Part shown: one piece after another, positions 18,131 to 26,127 of the stretch
Layout: the number at the start of each line of letters is the position of its first letter
Position numbering within the stretch: position 1 is the stretch's first letter
Source of the DNA: a bacterium
GTDB taxonomy: Bacteria > Planctomycetota > Phycisphaerae > Phycisphaerales > UBA1924
Reading direction: 5' to 3'
Length of the DNA: 54,602 nucleotides
Assembly (NCBI GenBank): GCA_024743075.1
Contig: JANSXG010000001.1
Span: forward strand, 1 to 54,602
The notes under the pieces: generated by a model
What the model was told of the DNA's origin: nothing
The model's database searches: none
What the model saw: the letters and a program-made list of their open reading frames with translations, nothing else
Made by a program: the position numbers and the translations under genes

Positions 18131-19426
18131 ATGAGAGAGACGCCTCGACTCCGGGCCATGCTTGCGGCGGCAGCTTCCATCGCCTGCTGTGCGAACGCCG
18201 TCGAGCCCGCGTCGTTCCAGCCGGGCTCCATCGTCTCGCTGCCCGCCATCCCGTCGCACGCTACTGGGGGTATCGCCGACGGGTTCTCGGGCAAGTCCCT
18301 CCTCGTGCTACCCGATTCGAGCGCGATCGTCTTCGTCGACTGTGCCGCCGATGGATCTCAGGATGTTGGCAACCCGATCGAAGCCGGCGGTCAGCTCCGG
18401 TTCGCGCTGATCACAGATGTAGACGGCGACTCGCTGTCGGACGTCGTCACGACCAGCCCGACGACGGGAAGGGTGAACATCATTCGCCAGGTATCCCCCG
18501 GCGCGTTCGCGCTCGGAGCGGTCTTACCGATCGGGCAACTCCCTTTCATCCCCGCCGCTGTGGATCTCTCAGGAGACGGGCTACCTGAGCTCATTGTTCC
18601 GCTTCGAGGCGAAGCGACGGTCGCGCTGCTCCCGAACCTGGGGGATGGTCTGTTCGGCGCCGGCACTCGAATCTCGACCGGTTCCGCACCCGACAGCATC
18701 GGCATGGCGGACTTCAATGGGGACGGCGTGATCGATCTGGCCGTCACATGCGCCGGGAGCGCAGCGATCAAAATTCATATGGGCCAACAGGGCCCTGGCG
18801 GCGTGACCTTCGGGCCTCCCGCGGTGTCGCTCCCGACCGGCTCCTCCCCGAGCGGTCTTGTGGTGCGCGACTTTGATGGCGACGGATTTCTTGACCTCGC
18901 GACCGCGAACACCGGCTCCGCTTCAGTGTCAGTCTTCTACGCGGACGGAACCGGCGGCTTCGTGAACGCTGGCTTCCTGTTCGCCGGCACCGCCGCGCAG
19001 TCCATCGCTGCAGCAGACGTTGATCAGAACGGACTGCCGGACCTGATCGTTACCAACCCGAGCGTGCAGACCATCACGATCCTGCAGGCACAGGCCGACC
19101 GCAGCTTTTCGCGGTCTACCGTGCAGATACCCTTCAGGCCGTCTCGACTCACGGTGGTAAACGCAAACGCGGACGGGCGGCCCGACCTCATCCTGACAAG
19201 CCAGACCGCGGCCCAGTCGATCGTGCTGTTGAACACGACCAGCGCCGCTCCGTGTCCCGGTGATGTATCCGGAGATCTCCGCGTAAACCTGCAGGATCTC
19301 AATCTGGTGCTTGCCAACTTCGGGACCGACGCGACGCGTGGGGACGCGAACGGCGACGGCAAGGTCACCCTTGCCGACCTGAACATCGTGCTCGCGAACT
19401 TCGGATCAATCTGCGCGGAGAGTTGA
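18131..19426 (+). CDS. Secreted FG-GAP/VCBS-repeat protein ending in a dockerin-like domain
   Basis: 431 residues. An N-terminal signal peptide is visible (MLAAAASIACCANAVEPA). The middle is a run of FG-GAP/VCBS repeats, each with a calcium-loop aspartate pattern such as DVDGDSLSDVV, DFNGDGVIDLAV, DFDGDGFLDLATAN and DVDQNGLPDLIV, expected to fold as a beta-propeller. The last 60 residues form a two-segment dockerin-like module: VSGDLRVNLQDLNLVLANFG and ANGDGKVTLADLNIVLANFG. No cohesin is found in the window, so the module may be an export or attachment tag. The ligand is unknown. It converges with the prepilin-like gene at 19494. Confidence 0.85.
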   Translation: MRETPRLRAMLAAAASIACCANAVEPASFQPGSIVSLPAIPSHATGGIADGFSGKSLLVLPDSSAIVFVDCAADGSQDVGNPIEAGGQLRFALITDVDGDSLSDVVTTSPTTGRVNIIRQVSPGAFALGAVLPIGQLPFIPAAVDLSGDGLPELIVPLRGEATVALLPNLGDGLFGAGTRISTGSAPDSIGMADFNGDGVIDLAVTCAGSAAIKIHMGQQGPGGVTFGPPAVSLPTGSSPSGLVVRDFDGDGFLDLATANTGSASVSVFYADGTGGFVNAGFLFAGTAAQSIAAADVDQNGLPDLIVTNPSVQTITILQAQADRSFSRSTVQIPFRPSRLTVVNANADGRPDLILTSQTAAQSIVLLNTTSAAPCPGDVSGDLRVNLQDLNLVLANFGTDATRGDANGDGKVTLADLNIVLANFGSICAES

Positions 19427-19441
19427 TCCGACGCTTGCAAG

Positions 19442-19468
19442 AAAAAAGGGCGCCTCATCGAGACGCCC
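19442..19468 (-). terminator. Terminator for the prepilin-like gene
   Basis: Arms at 19448-19456 and 19460-19468 pair over 9 positions with one mismatch around a 3-base loop. On the minus strand the hairpin is followed by TTTTTT (complement of 19442-19447), so it ends transcription arriving from 20489. Confidence 0.8.
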
Positions 19469-19493
19469 CCGGTGTGCCTGAGTTGGGTCCGGT

Positions 19494-20489
19494 TCAGTCG
19501 ACCGACATCACCTGATTGCTGCGACGCTGGTCCTCGGACTGCGTCTCCGGATCGTAGCGCCGGTTGATCTGCTCGAAGATCTGGTTGTGAGCGGTGTCCT
19601 TGCCGCCGATCCACTCCACGCTACCGTCGGTGTAGGCGAAGTTTCCGCCAGACGACCCGTGGTTATCCTGGGGCTGGTATCCGGTCAGGTCGGTGTTGTT
19701 CCCGAAGAAGGAAAGATTGGATCGCAGCGTGCCGGCGAAACCGGAGGAGAACTGCCCGCCACCGATGTCGTTCGCGTTCGTCTCATCGCCGAGGAAGCCG
19801 ACGCGTGCCGCCTCGTTGTTCTTGAGGCCGGCGACATAGAAGTAACTGATGTTGTACCAGACAACATCCTTTTCCTCCTTGATCTGGCCCGGGGTCGCGA
19901 ACGGCCAGCGAGCCGGGTCGCCGCCGGCGGCCGCGGTATCTCCGTCGCTGTCGTCCGCCGGGTTCTGCAGCACGGCGTAGTCGCCGGGACCGTCGTTCAG
20001 GTATCGGCGCAGCAGTGGCTCGCGAGACGGCGAGGTGAAAGACACGGGGCGCCACTGGCCGGAGCGGTAGACGGGATAGCCCGGGAAGTCACGAGTCCAG
20101 CTCGTGTAGAGCCCGTCAGCGTTCGCGCGATCGGCCTGATCGAGATTGAAAAAGCCCGCGAAGCCGCCGTAGTCGGACTGTCGAGTGAACAGTGTCTCGG
20201 GCGGAAGCACGCGGCTGGTCTGTCCGACCACGCCGCCGGGACCCGGTGTCACGATCGGGAAAACTCCGTCGTAATCCACCGCGTACACCTGCATGATCAA
20301 CTGGATGTTCTTCAAGTTGTTCGCGGACTGAGCGCGGAACGCCGACTCTCGTGCCTTGCCGAGCGCGGGCAGGAGGATGCCGATCAGCAGCGCGATCACG
20401 GCCACAACGACGAGCAGCTCGATCAGCGTGAACCCGCGACGAGCGCGAATCGATACGGCGTTGAAGTGGTCAGTCAGAGCAAGATTCAT
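19494..20489 (-). CDS. Prepilin-type secreted protein (type II secretion pseudopilin-like)
   Basis: 331 residues. A class III (type IV prepilin) leader ends in RARRG, with cleavage predicted before [20 protein letters not shown], which forms the N-terminal helix. The rest is a large globular domain ending with [14 protein letters not shown], preceded by a histidine (QDNHGSSGG); this H-x(about 10)-DG pattern is common in planctomycete pseudopilin-like proteins. The ATG at 20489 has GAAGGA about 7 bases upstream. The gene diverges from a lacI-type gene, and a copy of the shared palindrome lies about 80 bases ahead of its start, so sugar-dependent repression is plausible. Exact function unknown. 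Confidence 0.85.
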   Translation of the reverse strand: MNLALTDHFNAVSIRARRGFTLIELLVVVAVIALLIGILLPALGKARESAFRAQSANNLKNIQLIMQVYAVDYDGVFPIVTPGPGGVVGQTSRVLPPETLFTRQSDYGGFAGFFNLDQADRANADGLYTSWTRDFPGYPVYRSGQWRPVSFTSPSREPLLRRYLNDGPGDYAVLQNPADDSDGDTAAAGGDPARWPFATPGQIKEEKDVVWYNISYFYVAGLKNNEAARVGFLGDETNANDIGGGQFSSGFAGTLRSNLSFFGNNTDLTGYQPQDNHGSSGGNFAYTDGSVEWIGGKDTAHNQIFEQINRRYDPETQSEDQRRSNQVMSVD

Positions 20490-20569
20490 GACCCGGTCCT
20501 TCTCATTTTGAACATGGACACCGGCTGGTGCTGTGACCGGAGAGCGTCGGCCCGCCGGGCGGTTGTCCC

Positions 20570-20585
20570 GGTAAAATGTTTTACC
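20570..20585. promoter_or_regulatory. LacI-type operator, prepilin-side copy
   Basis: GGTAAAATGTTTTACC. The arms GGTAAAA and TTTTACC are perfect inverted repeats around TG. It ends 81 bases upstream of the prepilin-like start codon. The form resembles known LacI-family operators (A/T-rich arms around a short centre). Confidence 0.75.
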
Positions 20586-20640
20586 AACTCCCCGAGTGTA
20601 CATCGAGCGGATATGGGTTCAAGGGTCAAGGTCCGTGAAC

Positions 20641-20660
20641 GACAAGATTCAGACAAGATT
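20641..20660 (+). repeat. Short direct repeat in the control region
   Basis: GACAAGATT occurs at 20641-20649 and again at 20652-20660, an 11-base period close to one helical turn, midway between the two operator palindromes. Function unknown. Confidence 0.5.
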
Positions 20661-20796
20661 TTCCGCGTATACCTATCTTAGACCAGGATTTGTAAACTCG
20701 CACGGGCATTGGGTTAATGACGCGTCAGCCCCTGGCCCTGTCCGCGCCGCCCGCCGCCATTCCGCGTGTTTCACAGGTGGACCGAAGCTGGATTCG

Positions 20797-20814
20797 CAGT
20801 AAAATGTTTTACTG
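20797..20814. promoter_or_regulatory. LacI-type operator, regulator-side copy
   Basis: CAGTAAAATGTTTTACTG. Its 14-bp core GTAAAATGTTTTAC is identical, including the TG centre, to the copy at 20571-20584, while the outer bases differ but stay self-complementary. It lies 64 bases upstream of the lacI-like start codon, consistent with autoregulation. Confidence 0.78.
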
Positions 20815-20878
20815 GAACGGTTTAGTGGCTCGCCGAGCCGCGAGTTGCCGACACACGGATGGGCGTTACGAGGTCACC

Positions 20879-21913
20879 ATGGCGAAGCAACGGGCGAACA
20901 TTCGGGATGTGGCGAAGGAATCCGGGGTTTCCCTCACCACGGTTTCGCTGATCATCAACAAGAACGATCAGCGGATCTCCGAGCCCACGCGTCAGCGCGT
21001 CCTCGATGCCATCGAGAAACTGTCGTACACACCATCCCGACTCGCGCGAGGCCTGCCGAACCGCAGGGCCAACACCCTCGCGATCCTCGTGCCTCAACTC
21101 CAGAACGCGTTCGCCGATGTGTACTTCGGCGAGCTTATCTCGGGCATCTACGAAGAGGCCGCCGCACGAGGCTTCCGCATCCTGCTGGAGGTCGCCCGGC
21201 GCGACTACATCAAGCGACGCGAGTACATGCAACTGCTGGAAGACTGCTCGGTCGACGGCATTTTCTTCCTCGGTGCAACCGAAGAGCATAAGTTCCTGAA
21301 GGAGTTCGACGCGTCTGATCGTCCGCTTCTGGTCGTCAACAACCACTTCTCGCAGTGGGATCTGCATCACGTCGTATGCGACTACGCCGCGGCCGGTCGG
21401 GATGCCGCGGATCACCTGATCGAACTCGGCCACACTCGCATCGCGCATATCTCCGGTCCGAACGACGTCGTTCTCACGACGCGCGAGCTCACCGACGCGT
21501 TCGTCGGGCGCCTCGCCGAGCACGGCGTGCGTCTGAGCAAGTCAATGATCGTCGGCGGCGAGTTTCAGGTCGAGACCGCGAAGCTCGCCTGCGATGAACT
21601 GCTCGAACGCGATCCGGACCTGACCGCGATCTTCTGCGCGAACGACAAGATGGCGCTGGGCGCGTACCAGAGCCTGCGGGCACAATCGAAGCAACCAGGC
21701 AAAGACGTGTCGATCATCGGCTGCGACGACATCCCTGTCGCGGCCCTGTCAGATCCGCCGATGACGACGGTCCGAATGAATTTCTTCGAGGTCGGCGCGG
21801 AATCCTGTCGCCAGATGCTCAAACTCATCGAAACGAAGTCGATGGACGGTCGCATCAACAAGCGGATCCCGGTCGAACTGGTGCGCCGGGCATCGACGGC
21901 GCCGATTCGCTGA
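20879..21913 (+). CDS. LacI-family transcriptional regulator
   Basis: 344 residues. The N-terminal helix-turn-helix is clear (NIRDVAKESGVSLTTVSLII, residues 7-26), followed by the hinge YTPSRLARGL, and then a periplasmic-binding-protein-like sensor domain beginning ANTLAILVPQLQNAFADVYF. ELGHTRIAHISG, AIFCANDKMALGAYQSL and IIGCDDIPVAALSDPPMTTV are family landmarks. The start at 20879 is the methionine directly ahead of the DNA-binding domain. The effector is probably a sugar, but none of the window's genes reveals which. It diverges from the prepilin-like gene and presumably binds both palindromes. Confidence 0.93.
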   Translation: MAKQRANIRDVAKESGVSLTTVSLIINKNDQRISEPTRQRVLDAIEKLSYTPSRLARGLPNRRANTLAILVPQLQNAFADVYFGELISGIYEEAAARGFRILLEVARRDYIKRREYMQLLEDCSVDGIFFLGATEEHKFLKEFDASDRPLLVVNNHFSQWDLHHVVCDYAAAGRDAADHLIELGHTRIAHISGPNDVVLTTRELTDAFVGRLAEHGVRLSKSMIVGGEFQVETAKLACDELLERDPDLTAIFCANDKMALGAYQSLRAQSKQPGKDVSIIGCDDIPVAALSDPPMTTVRMNFFEVGAESCRQMLKLIETKSMDGRINKRIPVELVRRASTAPIR

Positions 21914-21941
21914 TGGACTCAACCGACGCTCCGGACACGAA

Positions 21942-21965
21942 AAAACCCGCCTGACGGCGGGTTTT
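21942..21965. terminator. Terminator between lacI-like gene and tRNA-Phe
   Basis: AAAACCCGCC, loop TGAC, GGCGGGTTTT: a perfect 10-bp inverted repeat. It can act in both directions, ending the regulator gene on the plus strand and the tRNA transcript on the minus strand. Confidence 0.9.
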
Positions 21966-21969
21966 CGAA

Positions 21970-22042
21970 TGGGCAGACCCGGACTTGAACCGGGGACACC
22001 GGCATTTTCAATGCCGTGCTCTACCAACTGAGCTATCTGCCC
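21970..22042 (-). tRNA. tRNA-Phe (anticodon GAA)
   Basis: 73 bases forming a complete cloverleaf: acceptor GGGCAGA / TCTGCCC, D arm GCTC...GAGC, anticodon stem CGGCA / TGCCG with loop TTGAAAA (anticodon GAA), T arm CCCGG-TTCAAGT-CCGGG and discriminator A. CCA is not encoded. Confidence 0.97.
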
Positions 22043-22285
22043 GCTCCCGGGCCGCTCGCGGCCTGATTCGGGTCGCGGAGCATACCAAAGGCCCTTCTCA
22101 CTGGTCAACAGAAGCGGTTTGATCGGGTCAATTGAGTCATGAACTTCTGTGGAAACCCGACCGATTCGGCAATTCGGACCGATCGTGTGCGTTGGGCCGA
22201 TGAAATGGTTGTCCGCATCGCGAACTCCGGTCCCGCTGGCGATGCAGCCTTCCCGCGCACTGTTACCGGGAGCGATACTCCGGCC

Positions 22286-22903
22286 ATGGGCAACCGCGCG
22301 GATCGCGCAAATCAGGATGCTGGCGATGCCGCGCGACTCGCGGACCTTCTGTCGCGCGCCTCGGAGGGCGACCAGCAGGCGTGGCGAGAAATCATCGACC
22401 TCTACGCTCGGCGGGTCTTCGCGATGGCCCAATCGCATCTCAAAAGGGCCGATCTTGCCGAGGAGATCACCCAGTCAGTATTCGTGACCGTCGCCCAGAA
22501 GCTCCCAGCCGCCGGGTCAGATGCTTCCGGCGGCTATCGGGAGCAGGGAAGTTTCGAGCCTTGGCTGTTCCGGATCACGATGAACAGAGTCCGGGACGAG
22601 GCACGACGGGCGAAAAGACAGGCAACGCCCACCGATACAAAGGTAATCGCCGACGCAATGCCCTCCGAGGCCGGGTCGACGCCCGATATCGAACTGAGCC
22701 CGGAACTCAAGCGACTGCGCGAGGCCTTGAGCCAACTTGAGGGTGCAGACCGCGAGATTGTCGACATGCGTCACATCGGCGGAATGTCCTTCAAACAGAT
22801 CGCGGCCGTACTCGATTCGCCCATCGGGACGGTGCTTGCGAGACACCACCGGGCCCTCAAAAAGCTCCGCAATATCATGGAATCCGATGCGTTCGGCTCG
22901 TAG
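22286..22903 (+). CDS. ECF-type RNA polymerase sigma factor
   Basis: About 205 residues. Region 2 is seen as LAEEITQSVFVTVAQKL followed by FEPWLFRITMNRVRDEARR. Region 4 is LSQLEGADREIVDMRHIGGM with the recognition helix SFKQIAAVLDSPIGTVLARH. Sigma domains 1.1 and 3 are absent, as in group 4 sigma factors. The ATG at 22286 gives the usual ECF length; an ATG at 22139 would add 49 residues without family resemblance. It begins a three-gene set with a one-TM protein and a secreted coiled-coil protein, the arrangement expected for a sigma factor held by a membrane anti-sigma. Confidence 0.9.
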   Translation: MGNRADRANQDAGDAARLADLLSRASEGDQQAWREIIDLYARRVFAMAQSHLKRADLAEEITQSVFVTVAQKLPAAGSDASGGYREQGSFEPWLFRITMNRVRDEARRAKRQATPTDTKVIADAMPSEAGSTPDIELSPELKRLREALSQLEGADREIVDMRHIGGMSFKQIAAVLDSPIGTVLARHHRALKKLRNIMESDAFGS

Positions 22904-22936
22904 AGGCCGGGGGCACCCGGCGCGGGAGTAGACCAA

Positions 22937-23434
22937 ATGTCAGACCATTCAAACGACCAGTTGTACCAGCACCACGCCGCGGGCCTCACGCCCGGCGAGC
23001 GTCGCGTTGCGCAAGGGCTGGACAGATTCGGCGACGCTCTGCAGAGTCAGCCGGATGCCGGTCTGGAGAGTCGCGTTTTCGAGGCCAGCCGAGTGCATCT
23101 GCCTGCCCCCGCGCCGTTGAATCGCCCCGGCGTTTTCGGACACCGTCGCATCCTGTCTCCCGCACGTCTTGCCCTCGTGGCCAGCGTGCTCGTCGCTGGC
23201 GCCGCGGTATGGCTCGTCACGCAGCCAAACACGCCGCCGTCGGATGTCGTCGCTTCCGGAGAGGTCGCCATCGCGGAACTGCAGGCCGAAGTGGGCTTCA
23301 CCCTTGACGCGATGCTCGCCTCCTACGAGGTTCCCCCGTCACGGGCTGGCGCGGGCGAGCCCTCGTCTGGCGGATCCTTCTGGGACTCGGACGCCGAACT
23401 GTTCGTTTCCCTCGATTCGGAGATGTCCCTCTGA
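22937..23434 (+). CDS. Single-TM protein, putative anti-sigma factor
   Basis: 165 residues: about 76 polar cytoplasmic residues with helical character (GERRVAQGLDRFGDALQS), one membrane helix at about 77-95 (ARLALVASVLVAGAAVWLV), and about 70 acidic periplasmic residues. There is no zinc-finger HxxxCxxC motif. Anti-sigma identity is inferred from topology and from the sigma gene 33 bases upstream; sequence similarity to a named family is not evident. The last base of its TGA is the first base of the next ATG (TGATG), so the next protein is translationally coupled. Confidence 0.6.
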   Translation: MSDHSNDQLYQHHAAGLTPGERRVAQGLDRFGDALQSQPDAGLESRVFEASRVHLPAPAPLNRPGVFGHRRILSPARLALVASVLVAGAAVWLVTQPNTPPSDVVASGEVAIAELQAEVGFTLDAMLASYEVPPSRAGAGEPSSGGSFWDSDAELFVSLDSEMSL

Positions 23435-24357
23435 TGATCACTCGTAGCACCCGGATCTGGACCGCTCTGCTCTTTGGGCTTTGCATCAGCATGGTCATGC
23501 CCACCAGCGCCTTTGGGAGTCAGTCCGGCAATGACCGCCCGAAGCCGCAGGAGATTGAACGCACGGAGGCGCAGCGTCGCGAAATCGCCAAGCGGATCGT
23601 CGAAGCGCGCTTGGAACGACTTCGCGCCGAGCAAGCCAGTCTCGAGGCGACGCTGGCGGCGATCGAGGCGGGCCAACCGCTCGAACAGCTTCGCATTCCT
23701 GACCAGCGTTGGCGCGGGGAACGCGAAGACCCGGACGGCCGGCGAGACTGGAACCGCAACGATGACGGTGATCGCGGTGACCGCCGTGTTGACGACGCGG
23801 CCGGTGACAGCTTCACGGACGATCAGGTCCTTGAGTTCATCGCCGAGGTGTACCCCGAGTGGATGCCGCGGATCAGGGAACTGCAGGAGCGGGACCCGGA
23901 GGCGCTTCAGGGCCTCATCCGGGAGCGTCGCCCTCGCCTCATCGAGTTGATGATTGAGCGTCGCGAAAACCCGGATGTGTTCGAGGCGCGCCAAAGCATC
24001 GTCCGATCCGAGATGCGCCTTCGGCGCGCCGCGTGGCAGTTCGCCCGCGCGGAGAACAACGCCACGCGAGAAGAGGCCGAAGCCCAGCTGGAAATCGTGC
24101 TGTCTGAACAGTTCGACCAGCGCATCGAACTCGCACGGGCCGAGCTCCGCGGCGTGGAGCGAGAGGTTGCCACGAAGCAAAAGAGCATCGAGGAGGCCAT
24201 CGCCAACCGTGATGTGCTGATCGCCGAGCGCAAGGCGGACCTGCTCCGCGCGATCCGCGATCGCCGGCCACCGCAGCCGGGCCGAGACGGCGCGGATCGA
24301 CCGGGACGGCCCGACGATCGCAGCGGTCCGCGCCCCGGTGGACCGCCACGACGCTGA
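23434..24357 (+). CDS. Secreted coiled-coil protein, possible periplasmic sensor
   Basis: 307 residues. A signal peptide is visible (WTALLFGLCISMVMPTSAFG). The mature protein is almost entirely helical and very rich in Arg and Glu. There is a coiled-coil segment at about residues 35-85 (IAKRIVEARLERLRAEQASL), an Asp/Arg-rich linker (about 90-125), a second helical region from about 128 to 270, and a Pro/Gly/Arg-rich tail. The helical hairpin style recalls CpxP/Spy/CnrX periplasmic proteins, but no LTxxQ motif is present. Coupled translation with the preceding TM protein suggests that it senses an envelope signal for the sigma factor. Function not established. Confidence 0.6.
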   Translation: MITRSTRIWTALLFGLCISMVMPTSAFGSQSGNDRPKPQEIERTEAQRREIAKRIVEARLERLRAEQASLEATLAAIEAGQPLEQLRIPDQRWRGEREDPDGRRDWNRNDDGDRGDRRVDDAAGDSFTDDQVLEFIAEVYPEWMPRIRELQERDPEALQGLIRERRPRLIELMIERRENPDVFEARQSIVRSEMRLRRAAWQFARAENNATREEAEAQLEIVLSEQFDQRIELARAELRGVEREVATKQKSIEEAIANRDVLIAERKADLLRAIRDRRPPQPGRDGADRPGRPDDRSGPRPGGPPRR

Positions 24358-24408
24358 CGCCCGTGCAGCGGGGTGAACCCCGCGGCTCCCGTCCTGTATG
24401 CTCTGCAC

Positions 24409-26070
24409 ATGAGCGATGGCCTGAGCCGCGATTCTTCACGCGACCCAAAGCAGGATGCCGACCAGCCGGAATCCGTCATGGCGATGGCCGCGCCGCGCGT
24501 AACCCGTGACAACCCGCTCACGCGGTCGACCGCGGGGCTCATCGGCCTGATCGTGCTGTCCGTGCTCGTGCTCGCGAGTCTCGGGAGTATCCCGTACACG
24601 TTCGGTGCCGCGGAGTCGCCTCAGCGGGCTCGGGTCGTCGATGGCGACCTGATCCCGACACGCCTCGGCTCTGCAGTCCGCTACAACTCAGGTGATCTCG
24701 ACGCGACGCTTCTCCCGCCAACGTGGTGGAAGCATCTCCCGGAGGACGAGCAGAAAATCCAGACGGCGGCGGCGAACCGCGCCACCGCCGCGATCAGGCA
24801 ATCCCTTCTTGACGCACACAACCAGGCGAGGGTCGACGCATATATCCAGGAGAACCCATCGGAGCGAACCCTGTCCTCCGAACGTGTCAGCGAGCTTGGA
24901 CTGGTCGTCAATGAGTTGCCAGCCGAAGTCGAAGTCCCGGCACCGTCAGAATTCCAGATCGATGCAGCACGCCGCTTCCACCTGTTCGGCACCGACAATC
25001 AAGGGCGTGATGTGTTTGTGCGAACACTCGCCGGCGGAGCGATATCCATCGGTATCGGCCTTGCTGCTGCAACATTGTCCGTGGTCATCGGGACTCTGTA
25101 CGGCGCACTCGCCGGATACATCGGAGGGACGATCGACTCGCTGATGATGCGGGTCGTCGACATCCTCTACGGCCTTCCCTACATCCTATTGGTCGTGCTG
25201 CTCGCCGTCGCCGGCGAAGCTCTGGTTGACCGGTACGACAACCACATCCGGATCAGTTCCGCCGCCGTGCGTCTGGCGTGGATGCACGCGGAAGCGGATC
25301 GCATCGCCGCGGAAGAGAATCTCCTGCCAGCGACGGACGTGCGCATCGAACTCGACCCACCCGACGAACGGGCGGGCGAGTCCGAGGTCGCGAGGTACGA
25401 ACGCGCCCTTGGATGCGTCGCCACGCTGGAGTCGGAAGCAACCGATGGACGGGCGGCCCGCGACGCGGTCCGGTGCATCCACACCTACAGCCGCTCGTTC
25501 GATGTGGTCGAAGCCGAGTTGCTGGCGACGCTCGGCGGATCGGAAGACCGTCTGGCCGAACTCGCCGCCCGCGCTACCGAGGAGCGCGGCCTGACCATTC
25601 GCTCGCTGTCCGCGGCGCAGAAGACCACCCTCGACGTGTTCATCCTTCTGGTCGCGATCGGCGGGGTGTCCTGGCTGACGATGGCTCGGGTCATCCGGGG
25701 CCAGGTTCTGTCGCTGAAGTCGCAGCCGTTTATGGAAGCCGCGCGCTCGATCGGCACACCGGTCCGGAAGCAGTTCCGCTGGCACCTGCTGCCGAACCTG
25801 CTGGGTCCGATCATTGTCTACGCCACGCTCACGGTTCCACAAGCGATCCTTCAGGAGTCGTTCCTCTCCTTCCTCGGTATCGGCGTTCAGGCCCCGCTTC
25901 CCAGTTGGGGCAACCACGCGGCCCAAGGGCTGACCGAGTTGAACACCATCCGATCCCGCTGGTGGCTCCTGCTGTTCCCGTGCCTGATGCTCGGGGTGAC
26001 CCTGCTTGCACTGAATTTCGTCGGCGAGGGCCTCCGCGAGGCGTTTGATCCGAAGCGGGCCCGCAAGTAG
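24409..26070 (+). CDS. ABC transporter permease, DppC/OppC type, with two large inserts
   Basis: 553-residue inner-membrane permease of the peptide/nickel family. TM1 is at about residues 30-55. The family motif GTDNQGRD is at 194-201, and the EAA loop EAARSIGTPVRKQFRWHLLPN starts at 443. Typical DppC proteins have about 280-300 residues. The excess is about 130 residues between TM1 and GTD, and about 130 residues (about 270-402) between TM3 and TM4; both are predicted to face outside. The second insert has two cysteines (C336, C356) that could form a disulfide. The ATG at 24409 is chosen over a GTG at 24373. It heads a five-gene transporter cluster. Confidence 0.88.
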   Translation: MSDGLSRDSSRDPKQDADQPESVMAMAAPRVTRDNPLTRSTAGLIGLIVLSVLVLASLGSIPYTFGAAESPQRARVVDGDLIPTRLGSAVRYNSGDLDATLLPPTWWKHLPEDEQKIQTAAANRATAAIRQSLLDAHNQARVDAYIQENPSERTLSSERVSELGLVVNELPAEVEVPAPSEFQIDAARRFHLFGTDNQGRDVFVRTLAGGAISIGIGLAAATLSVVIGTLYGALAGYIGGTIDSLMMRVVDILYGLPYILLVVLLAVAGEALVDRYDNHIRISSAAVRLAWMHAEADRIAAEENLLPATDVRIELDPPDERAGESEVARYERALGCVATLESEATDGRAARDAVRCIHTYSRSFDVVEAELLATLGGSEDRLAELAARATEERGLTIRSLSAAQKTTLDVFILLVAIGGVSWLTMARVIRGQVLSLKSQPFMEAARSIGTPVRKQFRWHLLPNLLGPIIVYATLTVPQAILQESFLSFLGIGVQAPLPSWGNHAAQGLTELNTIRSRWWLLLFPCLMLGVTLLALNFVGEGLREAFDPKRARK

Positions 26071-26127
26071 TCTGAGCACAGTTGACAATCGTTTTTCACA
26101 TCGATCGCGAATCGAGGATCTGACGTC

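Larger units (their letters stand above)
20490..20878. promoter_or_regulatory. Divergent control region between prepilin-like and lacI-like genes
   Basis: 389 bases without a gene. It holds two copies of one 14-bp operator palindrome and a short direct repeat (listed separately) and is less GC-rich than the flanks, especially 20641-20700. I cannot place convincing -35/-10 boxes for either gene. Confidence 0.6.

Noticed and set aside
21970-22042. tRNA-Phe as an attachment site for an integrated element
   Set aside because: No integrase, no duplicated tRNA end and no change of gene style are seen nearby.
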